DNA of 64,000 nucleotides, from NCBI GenBank assembly GCA_902494535.1, contig CABUTO010000002.1, positions 1 to 64,000 on the forward strand, in the 5' to 3' direction. The stretch comes from an uncultured Collinsella sp. GTDB taxonomy: Bacteria > Actinomycetota > Coriobacteriia > Coriobacteriales > Coriobacteriaceae. This document shows, piece after piece, positions 27,461 to 37,231 of the stretch (position 1 is the stretch's first letter; each line of letters opens with the position of its first letter). A program made the translations under genes and the position numbers. A model generated the notes under the pieces. The model did no database searches, was not told where the DNA came from, and saw only the letters and a list, made by a program, of their open reading frames with translations.

Positions 27461-27701
27461 TATCTCGTACCCCTTTAATGGTCAAGGGATAGTGTAGCCA
27501 ACCTCGAGCTTAATTGCGAGCATAAATACAGAGCAATCCGTAAACGGAGCCCAATGCTCCATAAACCTATATATATTTGTGGGACGAGCTTGAAAACGCA
27601 CGCACGAGCTGGCATAATCCCCTCTGCTGCACGCAAATCGGATCTACGTCCAGGGCCGTGGCGTGAGCACTATCGCCAAAAGACGAATATCTCTGTGTAG
27701 A

Positions 27702-27733
27702 TTGCGCACAGGGAGCTGCTTCTGTGCTATAGT
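27702..27733 (+). promoter_or_regulatory. Possible rpmB promoter
   Basis: TATAGT at 27728-27733 lies about 55 bp before rpmB, with TTGCGC at 27702-27707; the 20-bp spacing is long. The rest of the 27497-27700 stretch between the divergent pyrR and rpmB transcripts shows only a small GGAGC/GCTCC hairpin (about 27546-27560) and AT-rich sequence. Confidence 0.35.
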
Positions 27734-27787
27734 TCAGGCTTGTTTGTTAACGCGACATGTTCGTTTGTCGCCCAAGGAGGGTCAGTT

Positions 27788-27976
27788 ATGTCCAAAGTTT
27801 GCGAAGTTTGCGGTAAGCACCCCGTTGCCGGTCGCTCCATCAGCCACTCTCACCGCGTCACCAACCGTAAGTTCCGCCCCAACATCCAGCGCGTCTACGT
27901 CGTCGTCGATGGTCACCGTCGCAAGATGAACGTTTGCTCCACCTGCCTCAAGTCCGGCAAGGTTGCGCGCTCGTAA
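27788..27976 (+). CDS. rpmB: 50S ribosomal protein L28
   Basis: Small basic large-subunit protein. The ATG after AAGGAGGG gives 62 residues starting SKVCEVCGKHPVAG. It has two CxxC pairs (CEVC, CSTC), i.e. the zinc-binding form. The family core SISHSHRVTNRKFRPN is followed by RKMNVCSTCLKSGKV. It is one of few plus-strand genes, has its own terminator, and is divergent from the pyr operon. Confidence 0.97.
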   Translation: MSKVCEVCGKHPVAGRSISHSHRVTNRKFRPNIQRVYVVVDGHRRKMNVCSTCLKSGKVARS

Positions 27977-28047
27977 ATAAGGTCTTACCAACAAGTACCT
28001 CGGACTCTCCGGGTCAAAGACCTCGCGTTCACATAGAACTTACCAAA

Positions 28048-28077
28048 GGCGCCCTCCCCTACGGAGGGCGCCTTTTT
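28048..28077 (+). terminator. Intrinsic terminator of rpmB
   Basis: GGCGCCCTCC pairs with GGAGGGCGCC around CCTAC and is followed by TTTTT. The REP array starts at the next base. Confidence 0.93.
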
Positions 28078-28197
28078 CACTCATTGGGGACAGACTTACA
28101 TGAGTGCTTTCACTCATTGGGGACAGACTTACATGAGTGCTTTCACTCATTGGGGACAGACTTACATGAGTGCTTTCACGCATTGGGGACAGACATG
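28078..28197. repeat. REP array, left of RAYT1: three and a half 33-bp units
   Basis: A 29-bp hairpin unit beginning CACTCATTGGGGACAGAC and ending ACATGAGTG repeats exactly at 28078-28106, 28111-28139 and 28144-28172, separated by CTTT (period 33). A degenerate fourth copy (CACGCATTGGGGACAGAC) follows at 28177. Each unit has CACTCAT/ATGAGTG stems around a GGGGACAGACTTAC loop. Inverted copies lie on the other side of the transposase gene, as expected of REP sequences mobilised by RAYTs. Confidence 0.92.
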
Positions 28198-28237
28198 AAG
28201 CACGCATGCGACGCACTGACTGGCTCCGGCCCCTGCC

Positions 28238-29014
28238 TCACGCAGCATCCTTCCAGCCTGCAGTTGCCTTGGTCACGCTTGTAGCGCCGATGCCGGTGAT
28301 ACGGGCAATTTGCTTGACCGTGAGATGCGCCCGCCTAAGCCTCAGCAGACACGCATCGCGTTCGGGGCGTGGCAGGGCTTTGAGCAGTGCAGGATCTATG
28401 CTCGGCAGAACTTCGCGCGCAACGGAAAGGGCCTCCTCATCGGGGATCCGCCGGCGTGGAAGAACCTCCATTAACCAGATGCGCCCGGCAACTTCCTCGA
28501 GATGCTCGCAATAGCAACGGGAGCCACCGACAATATAGAGCATAGGGGCCGCATCACAGATGTCAAAGGGATCATAGCCCAGCTGATACGCCTTATAGCT
28601 TGACCAGCGGTACGCATCGAGCGAGTCAAGCGCACCTTTCACAGGATTGAGATGGATATAATCGAGTAGCTGCACCGCCTGTGTGTCCGACTCAACCGCA
28701 ACACGCGAATAGCGATTGTCAAACAGATGGCCCGTTCTTCCCGTTTTCCCATTGAAATACTTAGCATACGCCGTCAGTGCGCACTGCATTGCCTTTGAAA
28801 GGTTGTCATATGGGTCATCAACCATCAAATGGAAGTGGTTGTCCATAAGGCACCAAGCCAACACTGCCACTTTATGGCGTGCAAACCTGTCCGAGATGTC
28901 CGATAAGAAACGATATCGGTCAGAGTCATCTTCAAAAATAATCTGTTTGGAGTTGCCACGGTCAAAGACGTGGTAATAGCCGGTGAGCGAAACGGCGCGG
29001 GCGCATCGGGGCAT
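28238..29014 (-). CDS. REP-associated tyrosine transposase (RAYT), copy 1
   Basis: Single-strand Y1 transposase of the IS200/IS605-related TnpA_REP family, thought to nick and mobilise flanking REP hairpins. The start MPRCARAVSLTGYYH at 29014 after AAAGGAG gives 258 residues. The N-terminal domain carries the HUH motif in CLMDNHFHLMV (about 58-68) and the candidate catalytic tyrosine in TAYAKYFNGKTGR (about 86-98). YRWSSYKAY follows. The C-terminus (LTVKQIARITGIG) looks like a helix-turn-helix. It is flanked by matching REPs on both sides. Confidence 0.92.
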   Translation of the reverse strand: MPRCARAVSLTGYYHVFDRGNSKQIIFEDDSDRYRFLSDISDRFARHKVAVLAWCLMDNHFHLMVDDPYDNLSKAMQCALTAYAKYFNGKTGRTGHLFDNRYSRVAVESDTQAVQLLDYIHLNPVKGALDSLDAYRWSSYKAYQLGYDPFDICDAAPMLYIVGGSRCYCEHLEEVAGRIWLMEVLPRRRIPDEEALSVAREVLPSIDPALLKALPRPERDACLLRLRRAHLTVKQIARITGIGATSVTKATAGWKDAA

Positions 29015-29144
29015 AATCTCTCCTTTCAAAAACTGAACAGGCAACACCTAAAAGGAGAGAAGGAACGCGAAATGCTGAGCCTGTGATCTATTTATATCCA
29101 ATGAGCGGCAAAACAGGCCCAGAACGGCAAAATGGCAAAACGAT

Positions 29145-29193
29145 GTCTGTCCCAAATGAGTGAAAGCACTCATGTAAGTCTGTCCCCAATGAG
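29145..29193. repeat. REP copies right of RAYT1 (inverted orientation)
   Basis: 29167-29193 is the reverse complement of the left-hand unit (CACTCATGTAAGTC then TGTCCCCAATGAG), with only the last stem base altered. A shorter variant at 29145-29162 (GTCTGTCCCAAATGAGTG) has the core but lacks one stem arm. It carries CCCAAAT instead of CCCCAAT, as in the second RAYT's repeats. Confidence 0.88.
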
Positions 29194-29226
29194 CGGGGCG
29201 ATGCAGCAGGCAGATAGTTTTAGTTA

Positions 29227-29340
29227 AAGCGTTTCAGTTTATTGAAGCGTTTTAGTGTGCCTTTTACGGGAATCTTACCGTTCACCGAATAATTTCTTGC
29301 TATCATGCAAGGCGTAGGGTAAATCTCCGATCGCAAGGAG
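29227..29340 (+). promoter_or_regulatory. adhE upstream region: direct repeats, -10 box and ribosome site
   Basis: AAGCGTTTCAGT (29227-29238) and AAGCGTTTTAGT (29245-29256) are near-identical direct repeats 18 bp apart. A TATCAT -10-like box follows at 29311-29316 and AAGGAG at 29335-29340. The repeats have a central CG reminiscent of LacI-family operators. I see no clear Rex palindrome. Confidence 0.4.
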
Positions 29341-29346
29341 ACACAA

Positions 29347-31995
29347 ATGGTGAAAAAGTCACCGGAAAACACTACTCCCGCAATTGTGGACAACGTAGAG
29401 GCGCTTGAGGCTAAGCTCGCTCAGATGCGAGAGGCCCAGGCGCTTTTTGCTACGTACACGCAGGAGCAGGTCGACAAGATCTTCTATGAGGCCGCCATGG
29501 CCGCCAACAAGGCTCGTATCCCGTTGGCGAAGATGGCCATCGAGGAGACAGGCCGCGGCGTTCTTGAGGACAAGGTCATCAAGAACCACTACGCCGCAGA
29601 GTACATCTACAACGCTTACAAGAACACCAAGACCTGTGGTGTCCTGGAGCGCGACGAGGCTTACGGCATCACCAAGATCGCCGAGCCCATCGGCATCGTG
29701 GGCGCCGTCATCCCGACGACCAACCCCACCTCCACCGCGATCTTCAAGACGCTGATCTGCCTGAAGACCCGCAACGCCATCATCATCTCCCCGCACCCGG
29801 CTGCCGCCAAGTGCACCATCGCCGCCGCCAAGCTCGTGCTTGACGCCGCCGTCAAGGCCGGCGCCCCCGAGGGCATCATCGGCTGGGTCGATGTCCCCTC
29901 CATCGAGCTGACTAACATGGTCATGCGCGACGTCGACATCATCCTCGCCACCGGTGGCCCGGGCATGGTCAAGGCCGCTTACTCCTCGGGCAAGCCCGCC
30001 CTGGGCGTTGGCGCCGGTAACACCCCGGTCGTCATCGACGACACCGCCGACGTGCTGCTCGCCGTCAACTCCATCATCCACTCCAAGACCTTCGACAACG
30101 GCATGATCTGCGCTTCCGAGCAGTCCGTGACTGTCATCGACAGCATCTATGACCAGGTTAAGGCCGAGTTCCAGAAGCGCGGCTGCTACTTCGTCAAGCA
30201 GGGTGCCGAGATGGAGGCCCTGCGTGCCGCCATGTTCAAGAACGGCGCCCTCGATCACCGCATCCCCGGCATGGCTGCCGCCAAGATCGCCGAGCTCGCC
30301 GGCATCGAGGTTCCCGCCAAGACCAAGATCCTGATCGCCGAGGTCACCTCCACCGACCCCGCCAAGGAGGAGTTCTCCCACGAGAAGCTCTCCCCGGTCC
30401 TGGCCATGTACCACGCCAAGGACTTCCAGGAGGCCGTCGACAAGGCCGAGCACCTCGTGCTCGCCGGTGGCCCGGGCCACACCGCCTCTCTGTACGTGCA
30501 CCCCGCCCAGGCCGAGAAGATCAGCCTGTTCGAGCACGTCATGAAGGCCTGCCGTATCGTCATCAACACCCCGTCCTCGCACGGCGGCATCGGTGACCTG
30601 TACAACTTTGGCATGAAGCCGTCTCTGACCCTGGGCTGCGGCTCCTGGGGCGGCAACTCCGTCTCCGAGAACGTTGGGGTGAAGCACTTGATCAACGTTA
30701 AGACTGTGGCCGAGCGCCGTGAGAACATGCTGTGGTTCCGCGCTCCCGAGAAGGTCTACTTCAAGAAGGGTTCCACGCCCGTCGCCCTCGACGAGCTGGG
30801 CAACGTCATGGGCAAGAAGCGCGCCTTCATCGTCACCGACCAGTTCCTCTTCAAGAATGGCAACACCCGCGCCATCGAGGCCAAGCTCGACGAGATGGGC
30901 ATCGCCCACGACTGCTTCTACGACGTCGAGCCCGATCCGTCGCTGCAGTGCGCACGTCGCGGCGCCAAGCAGATGGCTCTCTTTGAGCCGGACGTCATCA
31001 TCGCCGTCGGCGGTGGCTCCGCTATGGACGCCGGCAAGATCATGTGGATGATGTACGAGCACCCTGAGTGCAAGTTTGAGGACATGGCCATGGACTTCAT
31101 GGACATCCGCAAGCGTATCTTCACCTTCCCCGAGATGGGCAAGAAGGCCTACTTCGTCGCCGTCCCGACCTCCTCGGGTACCGGCTCCGAGTGCACGCCG
31201 TTCGCCATCATCACCGACAAGGAGACCGGCATCAAGTGGCCGCTCGCCGACTACGCGCTGCTCCCCAACATGGCTATCGTCGACGCCGACAACTGCATGA
31301 CCGCCCCGCGCGGCCTGACCGCTGCCTCCGGCATCGACGTCATGACCCACGCCATCGAGTCCTACGTCTCCATCATGGCTTCCGACTACACCAAGGGCCT
31401 CTCCGAGCGCGCTGCTAAGCTCGTCTTCGAGAACCTGCCCTCCAGCTTCACGAACGGCGCCAAGGATCCGCATGCCCGCGAGGAGATGCACAACGCCTCC
31501 TGCATGGCCGGTATGGCCTTCGCCAACGCCTTCCTGGGTCTCAACCACTCCATGGCCCACAAGCTCGGCGCTTTCCATCACCTGCCCCACGGCCTCGCAA
31601 ACGCTGTCATCCTGACCCGCGTCATGCGCTACAACGCCGCCGAGGCTCCCGTCAAGATGGGTACCTTCTCCCAGTATCCTTACCCCAACGCGCTGCACAA
31701 CTACGCCGAGATGGCCAAGTACTGCGGCATCGAGGGCAAGGACGACAAGGAGGTCTTCGAGAACTTCATCACGAAGCTCGAAGAGCTCAAGGATTTCATC
31801 GGCGTCAAGAAGACCATCGCTGACTACGGTGTTGACGAGCAGTACTTCCTCGACACCCTCGACGAAATGACCGAGCAGGCATTCAACGACCAGTGCACCG
31901 GCGCCAACCCGCGCTACCCGCTCATGAGCGAGATCAAGGAGCTCTACCTGGACGCCTACTACGGCCGCGAGCCCCAGGATTACGCCGTCTGCTAG
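29347..31995 (+). CDS. adhE: Bifunctional acetaldehyde-CoA / alcohol dehydrogenase
   Basis: Reduces acetyl-CoA to acetaldehyde and then ethanol, recycling NADH in fermentation; the family forms cytoplasmic spirosomes. The 882 residues comprise an N-terminal aldehyde dehydrogenase (about 15-450; GVGAGNTP and the catalytic cysteine in GMICASEQSV) and a C-terminal iron-dependent alcohol dehydrogenase (about 470-870; GGGSAMDAGK, metal histidines in NHSMAHKLGAFHHLPHG). The start has AAGGAG seven bases upstream. It is an isolated plus-strand gene with its own promoter region and terminator. Confidence 0.98.
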   Translation: MVKKSPENTTPAIVDNVEALEAKLAQMREAQALFATYTQEQVDKIFYEAAMAANKARIPLAKMAIEETGRGVLEDKVIKNHYAAEYIYNAYKNTKTCGVLERDEAYGITKIAEPIGIVGAVIPTTNPTSTAIFKTLICLKTRNAIIISPHPAAAKCTIAAAKLVLDAAVKAGAPEGIIGWVDVPSIELTNMVMRDVDIILATGGPGMVKAAYSSGKPALGVGAGNTPVVIDDTADVLLAVNSIIHSKTFDNGMICASEQSVTVIDSIYDQVKAEFQKRGCYFVKQGAEMEALRAAMFKNGALDHRIPGMAAAKIAELAGIEVPAKTKILIAEVTSTDPAKEEFSHEKLSPVLAMYHAKDFQEAVDKAEHLVLAGGPGHTASLYVHPAQAEKISLFEHVMKACRIVINTPSSHGGIGDLYNFGMKPSLTLGCGSWGGNSVSENVGVKHLINVKTVAERRENMLWFRAPEKVYFKKGSTPVALDELGNVMGKKRAFIVTDQFLFKNGNTRAIEAKLDEMGIAHDCFYDVEPDPSLQCARRGAKQMALFEPDVIIAVGGGSAMDAGKIMWMMYEHPECKFEDMAMDFMDIRKRIFTFPEMGKKAYFVAVPTSSGTGSECTPFAIITDKETGIKWPLADYALLPNMAIVDADNCMTAPRGLTAASGIDVMTHAIESYVSIMASDYTKGLSERAAKLVFENLPSSFTNGAKDPHAREEMHNASCMAGMAFANAFLGLNHSMAHKLGAFHHLPHGLANAVILTRVMRYNAAEAPVKMGTFSQYPYPNALHNYAEMAKYCGIEGKDDKEVFENFITKLEELKDFIGVKKTIADYGVDEQYFLDTLDEMTEQAFNDQCTGANPRYPLMSEIKELYLDAYYGREPQDYAVC

Positions 31996-32014
31996 TTTTA
32001 GCACGGTTTTTAAC

Positions 32015-32049
32015 GGCGGGGGTGCACGGGTGTTTCACACACCCCCGCC
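32015..32049 (+). terminator. Probable terminator after adhE
   Basis: GGCGGGGGTG (32015-32024) pairs with CACCCCCGCC (32040-32049). The following T content is low, so termination may be incomplete and allow read-through into the next gene. Confidence 0.65.
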
Positions 32050-32083
32050 GTCGCTTCTATCGCATCGTTGAAAGGATGCAACC

Positions 32084-32848
32084 ATGCTGCTACCCGATTC
32101 CAAGACCGAGCTCGTCCGCCGTGGCAACAAGGTCGTTTACGACCTGGGCGACAAGATTGTCAAGGTCTTTAACGAGACCAAGCCTGTCTCCGACGTGTTC
32201 AACGAGGCTTTGAATCTTGCCCGCATCAATGAGTGCGGCATCCGCAGCCCCAAGGCGCTCGAGGTTTCCCAGCTCGAGAACGCCAACGGCTGGGCGCTCG
32301 TGACCGAGAAGGTTCCGGGCACCACCCTTGCCGAGAAGATGACTGCCGAGCCCCAGCGCTTTGGTGAGTACCTCGAGATGTTCGTCGACCTCCAGATCGA
32401 GATCCACGGCTACACCTCCCCGCTGCTCAACCGTCAGCGTGACAAGTACGCCCGCATGATCGACAGCCTTGATCAGCTCAATGCCACCACGCGCTACAAC
32501 CTTCAGGAGCGTCTGGACGGCATGACCAAGGAGTTCAAGGTCTGCCACGGCGACTTCAACCCCTCCAACGTCATCGTCGGCGACGACGGCCAGCTCTATG
32601 TGTGCGACTGGGCACACGCCACCCAGGGCTCCCCTGCTGCCGACGTTGCCACCACCTACCTGCTCTTTGCCCTCAACAGCAAGGATCAGGCTGAGGCCTA
32701 CCTGGAGCTCTACTGCGACCGCGCCGACATGCCCATGCAGGTCGTGCGTCAGTGGACGAGCATCGTCGCCGCTTCCGAGCTCGCTCGTAAGCGCAACGTG
32801 AACGATGAGTTCCTGAAGAACTGGATCGACGTCGTCGATTATCAGTAA
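32084..32848 (+). CDS. APH-fold phosphotransferase family protein
   Basis: Protein-kinase-like small-molecule phosphotransferase of unknown substrate. The 254 residues show an N-terminal nucleotide-binding lobe (VYDLGDKIVKVFN; Lys near 26), WALVTEKVPGTTL as hinge, the catalytic loop VCHGDFNPSNVIV (about 153-165) and the metal-binding DW in LYVCDWAHA. These are Brenner-type motifs of the aminoglycoside/choline kinase superfamily. Antibiotic resistance cannot be concluded. It follows adhE by 88 bp on the same strand and has AAAGGA upstream. Confidence 0.82.
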   Translation: MLLPDSKTELVRRGNKVVYDLGDKIVKVFNETKPVSDVFNEALNLARINECGIRSPKALEVSQLENANGWALVTEKVPGTTLAEKMTAEPQRFGEYLEMFVDLQIEIHGYTSPLLNRQRDKYARMIDSLDQLNATTRYNLQERLDGMTKEFKVCHGDFNPSNVIVGDDGQLYVCDWAHATQGSPAADVATTYLLFALNSKDQAEAYLELYCDRADMPMQVVRQWTSIVAASELARKRNVNDEFLKNWIDVVDYQ

Positions 32849-32884
32849 TATCTGAGCGATTTATTTCGCATCGGAGGCACAAGG

Positions 32885-32924
32885 AAAACCCCGCAGCTCG
32901 CATGGGCTGTGGGGTTTTCCTTTT
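32885..32924 (+). terminator. Intrinsic terminator after the APH-fold gene
   Basis: CCCCGCAGC (32889-32897) pairs with GCTGTGGGG (32906-32914), followed by TTTTCCTTTT. AAAA before the stem also makes it usable from the other strand. Confidence 0.88.
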
Positions 32925-32946
32925 AGATATCGAGGATGCCACAAGA

Positions 32947-32996
32947 TAAAAGGACGGCCCCGCATCTCCCCGATCTGGAGAAATGCGGGGCCGTCC
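32947..32996 (-). terminator. Intrinsic terminator of proS
   Basis: A 14-bp stem GGACGGCCCCGCAT (32952-32965) pairs with 32983-32996, with a further CTCC/GGAG inside. TTTTATCTT follows on the minus strand, 31 bp after the proS stop. Confidence 0.9.
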
Positions 32997-33026
32997 CGTA
33001 TATCGAACTACAAGCGAAATCGTCGA

Positions 33027-34748
<1,722 letters not shown>

Positions 34749-35831
34749 TTATTTCTCCTCAATAAGCTTGTCGACCTCGGCCATAAGCGCATCGACAATT
34801 TGGTCCTCAGCTACTTTACCAATGATCTGGCCGTGCGAAAAGAGCAAGCCCTGACCTCGTCCACAGGCCACGCCTAGGTCGGCGTCGGAAGCCTCGCCGG
34901 GGCCATTAACGGCACATCCCATCACGGCGATCGAAAGCGGCGCGGAGTAGTTCTTAAGCCGCTCGGTGACCTCCTCGGCAATGGGAATAAGGTTAACCTG
35001 GCAGCGAGCGCACGTAGGGCACGAGACAATCTCGGGACCACGGCGGCGCAGGCCCAGCGACTGCAGAATACCCCAAGCGACCGGCGGCTCCTCGACCGGA
35101 TCGGCCGTGAGCGACACACGCATGGTGTCACCGATGCCTTCGGAAAGCAAGATACCCAAGCCTACAGAGCTCTTGATGGTGCCCTGGAGCTTGGTACCCG
35201 CCTCCGTCACACCCAGATGAAGCGGAACGTGTGGAATCTCACGCGACAGGGCTCGATAGGTATCGAGCGTCGTTTGCACGCTGTGGGCCTTGGCCGAAAG
35301 CACAATGTTCGTAAAGCCGCGGTCCTCAAAGTGCTTGACGAAGCGCTCGCTCGACATCACGAGCTTTTCGGGCTGCGTGAGGTCGTCGCGCTCGGCGATA
35401 TCCTGCTCAAGCGAGCCCGCGTTCACGCCAATGCGAATCGCACAGCCCGCAGAACCCGCAGCATCGATCACCGCATCGACCTTGGCCCAATCGCCAATGT
35501 TGCCGGGATTGATGCGGAGCTTGGCGGCACCGGCCTCCACAGCGCCAATGGCCAGCTTGTGGTTAAAGTGGATATCGGCAACGATTGGCACCGGAGACTC
35601 GGCACAGATGGTGCGGAAACCCTCAAGCGCGGCCTCAGTGGGCACGCTCACACGCACGATATCGCAGCCAGCCTGCGCCAACGCGCACACTTGCGCAAGT
35701 GTTGCCTTGGCATCAGCGGTATCGGTGCAGGTCATGGATTGGACCACCACCGGCGCACCGCCACCGATCTGCACACCGCCCACATGCACGGGGCGCGTCA
35801 AATCGCGAGGCAAAGGATGGGATAAAGACAA
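34749..35831 (-). CDS. ispG: 4-hydroxy-3-methylbut-2-en-1-yl diphosphate synthase IspG
   Basis: Penultimate enzyme of the MEP isoprenoid pathway, a 4Fe-4S reductive dehydratase. The best start is the TTG at 35831, with AGGGGAG eight bases upstream; it gives 360 residues opening SLSHPLPRDLTRPVHVG. The TIM barrel has VVVQSMTCTDTAD and LRINPGNIGD. The cluster cysteines are in CPTCARCQ and GCAVNGPGEASD. It lies between rseP and proS, with dxr nearby, so two MEP enzymes share the cluster. Confidence 0.95.
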   Translation of the reverse strand: MSLSHPLPRDLTRPVHVGGVQIGGGAPVVVQSMTCTDTADAKATLAQVCALAQAGCDIVRVSVPTEAALEGFRTICAESPVPIVADIHFNHKLAIGAVEAGAAKLRINPGNIGDWAKVDAVIDAAGSAGCAIRIGVNAGSLEQDIAERDDLTQPEKLVMSSERFVKHFEDRGFTNIVLSAKAHSVQTTLDTYRALSREIPHVPLHLGVTEAGTKLQGTIKSSVGLGILLSEGIGDTMRVSLTADPVEEPPVAWGILQSLGLRRRGPEIVSCPTCARCQVNLIPIAEEVTERLKNYSAPLSIAVMGCAVNGPGEASDADLGVACGRGQGLLFSHGQIIGKVAEDQIVDALMAEVDKLIEEK

Positions 35832-35844
35832 TCCAAACACTCCC

Positions 35845-37206
35845 CTACAGAATAAATCGAAGGATGTCGGAACGAAGCATATAGACAAACAGCAGCACAA
35901 AGAGCGCGATGCCCACATAGCTCACAATCGTCTGGACCTTGAGCGGAAGCTCGCGGCCCACAATCTTTTGAATGATCTCGATGACCAGCTTGCCGCCATC
36001 GAGTGGTGGGATGGGCAGCAGGTTCATAAAGCCAAGCGAGAACGAAATGAGGGCGGCAAACGAAAGGAATGTGGCAGGACCGGCAGCAGCAGCCTGTGAG
36101 GACATAACGCTAATACCCACGATCGAAGAAGACTGATCGAGAATCTCCATCGTATGCTGCGGCTGGAGCAGGCGCATCACGCCCTCCGCGGTCTGCACAA
36201 CATAGGAGAATGACAGACGCGCCGAGGTGATGGGGTCCAAACGGACTACCTGCGTAGAGGCATACACACCTAGGCGCTCGTCCTCTTTGAGCGCAACCGT
36301 GGTCGAATGCTGCTTGCCGTCACGCTCGTACTCGATGGCGATATCGTCCTTACCGGCGGCCTTGCCGATGGCATCGTAAACGTTCATCCATGTGGAGCAC
36401 GATACACCGTCAACCGAAAGGATCGCATCACCAGCCTCGATACCCGCCTTGGCGGCAATAGACCCCTCGTCAACCTGACCGATCACGTTGGTATCGATCG
36501 GCACGGTGACGCCCGCAATGGAATAGATGCTCATAAGCAGCAAAAAACCCGTCAGGATATTGACGAGAATGCCCGCGAGCAGCATAAAGGCGCGCTTGAG
36601 AAAGCCCTGGCCAAGATAAGTGTGCGAGCGCTCTTGCGACAAGAAATCAGCCTCGCCGCACGGCAGCTCCCACACATCGCCCTCGGCAGTCGCATGCTCT
36701 CGATCGAACCGGCGGCCGTCAAAGGTGGTGTAACCCGCCGCGTCTCGCGGCAGCGTCTGATACTTGGTGGGATAGTAGCTCGGCGAGGGTTTCTCCCCTT
36801 CCTCATACCAGGGAGCGATGGAGCCCCAGCCCAGCAACAGAGCACAAGCCTCGAGCACATCCTCCTCGGAAAGCTCGAGCTCGACAGCAAGGTCGGCCAC
36901 GGTCACGCGACCATGACGGTAGATAGCCGCGAGCACGCGATCGGCGCAGGAGACATCGGTCGGATCCATACCGCAGATGGCAGCGTAGCCACCCAGCAGC
37001 AGCGGGGTCACGCCAAACTTGGTTCCAATGCGACGCGACGTGTAATGGATGTCAAAGCGGCACGGCAGGCCCAAAAAGAACTCGGTCACACGGACGCCGC
37101 AGGCACGCGCCGCCAAAAAGTGGCCGCCCTCGTGCAAAAACACGAGGACGGAAAGCATCAGCAGGCCCCAAAAGACCGATGAGAGAACGCTCAGAACAGT
37201 ATCCAT
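35845..37206 (-). CDS. rseP: RIP metalloprotease RseP (M50) with a large internal insertion
   Basis: Site-2 intramembrane protease. About 453 residues. The zinc motif is HEGGH (about 25-29) in the first membrane segment, with the third ligand in NLLPIPPLDGGK near residue 410. A PDZ domain (about 225-320) is present. Unusually, about 120 residues (80-200) are inserted before the second membrane segment; part resembles a winged helix (ADRVLAAIYRHGRVTVADLA then LELSEEDVLEACALLLGW). The start is uncertain: ATG at 37206, or TTG at 37221 which overlaps AAGGA. Confidence 0.93.
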   Translation of the reverse strand: MDTVLSVLSSVFWGLLMLSVLVFLHEGGHFLAARACGVRVTEFFLGLPCRFDIHYTSRRIGTKFGVTPLLLGGYAAICGMDPTDVSCADRVLAAIYRHGRVTVADLAVELELSEEDVLEACALLLGWGSIAPWYEEGEKPSPSYYPTKYQTLPRDAAGYTTFDGRRFDREHATAEGDVWELPCGEADFLSQERSHTYLGQGFLKRAFMLLAGILVNILTGFLLLMSIYSIAGVTVPIDTNVIGQVDEGSIAAKAGIEAGDAILSVDGVSCSTWMNVYDAIGKAAGKDDIAIEYERDGKQHSTTVALKEDERLGVYASTQVVRLDPITSARLSFSYVVQTAEGVMRLLQPQHTMEILDQSSSIVGISVMSSQAAAAGPATFLSFAALISFSLGFMNLLPIPPLDGGKLVIEIIQKIVGRELPLKVQTIVSYVGIALFVLLFVYMLRSDILRFIL

Positions 37207-37231
37207 AAAACGAAAAAGCAATCCTTATGGG

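Noticed and set aside
28078..28197. CRISPR array
   Set aside because: The unit is fully tandem with a 4-bp gap and no variable spacers; it matches inverted copies beyond a RAYT, so REP is the better reading.
27934..28284. 116-codon plus-strand frame with 11-residue repeats (LGTDLHECFHS)
   Set aside because: The repeats are simply the 33-bp REP array read in frame; there is no independent start signal and the frame overlaps rpmB.
29359..32004. 881-codon frame antisense to adhE
   Set aside because: Again a shadow: AdhE is unambiguous on the plus strand, and the antisense protein is low-complexity Val/Leu/Gly/Asp-rich.
32084..32848. Aminoglycoside resistance gene
   Set aside because: Only the general APH/choline-kinase motifs are present; nothing identifies an antibiotic substrate.
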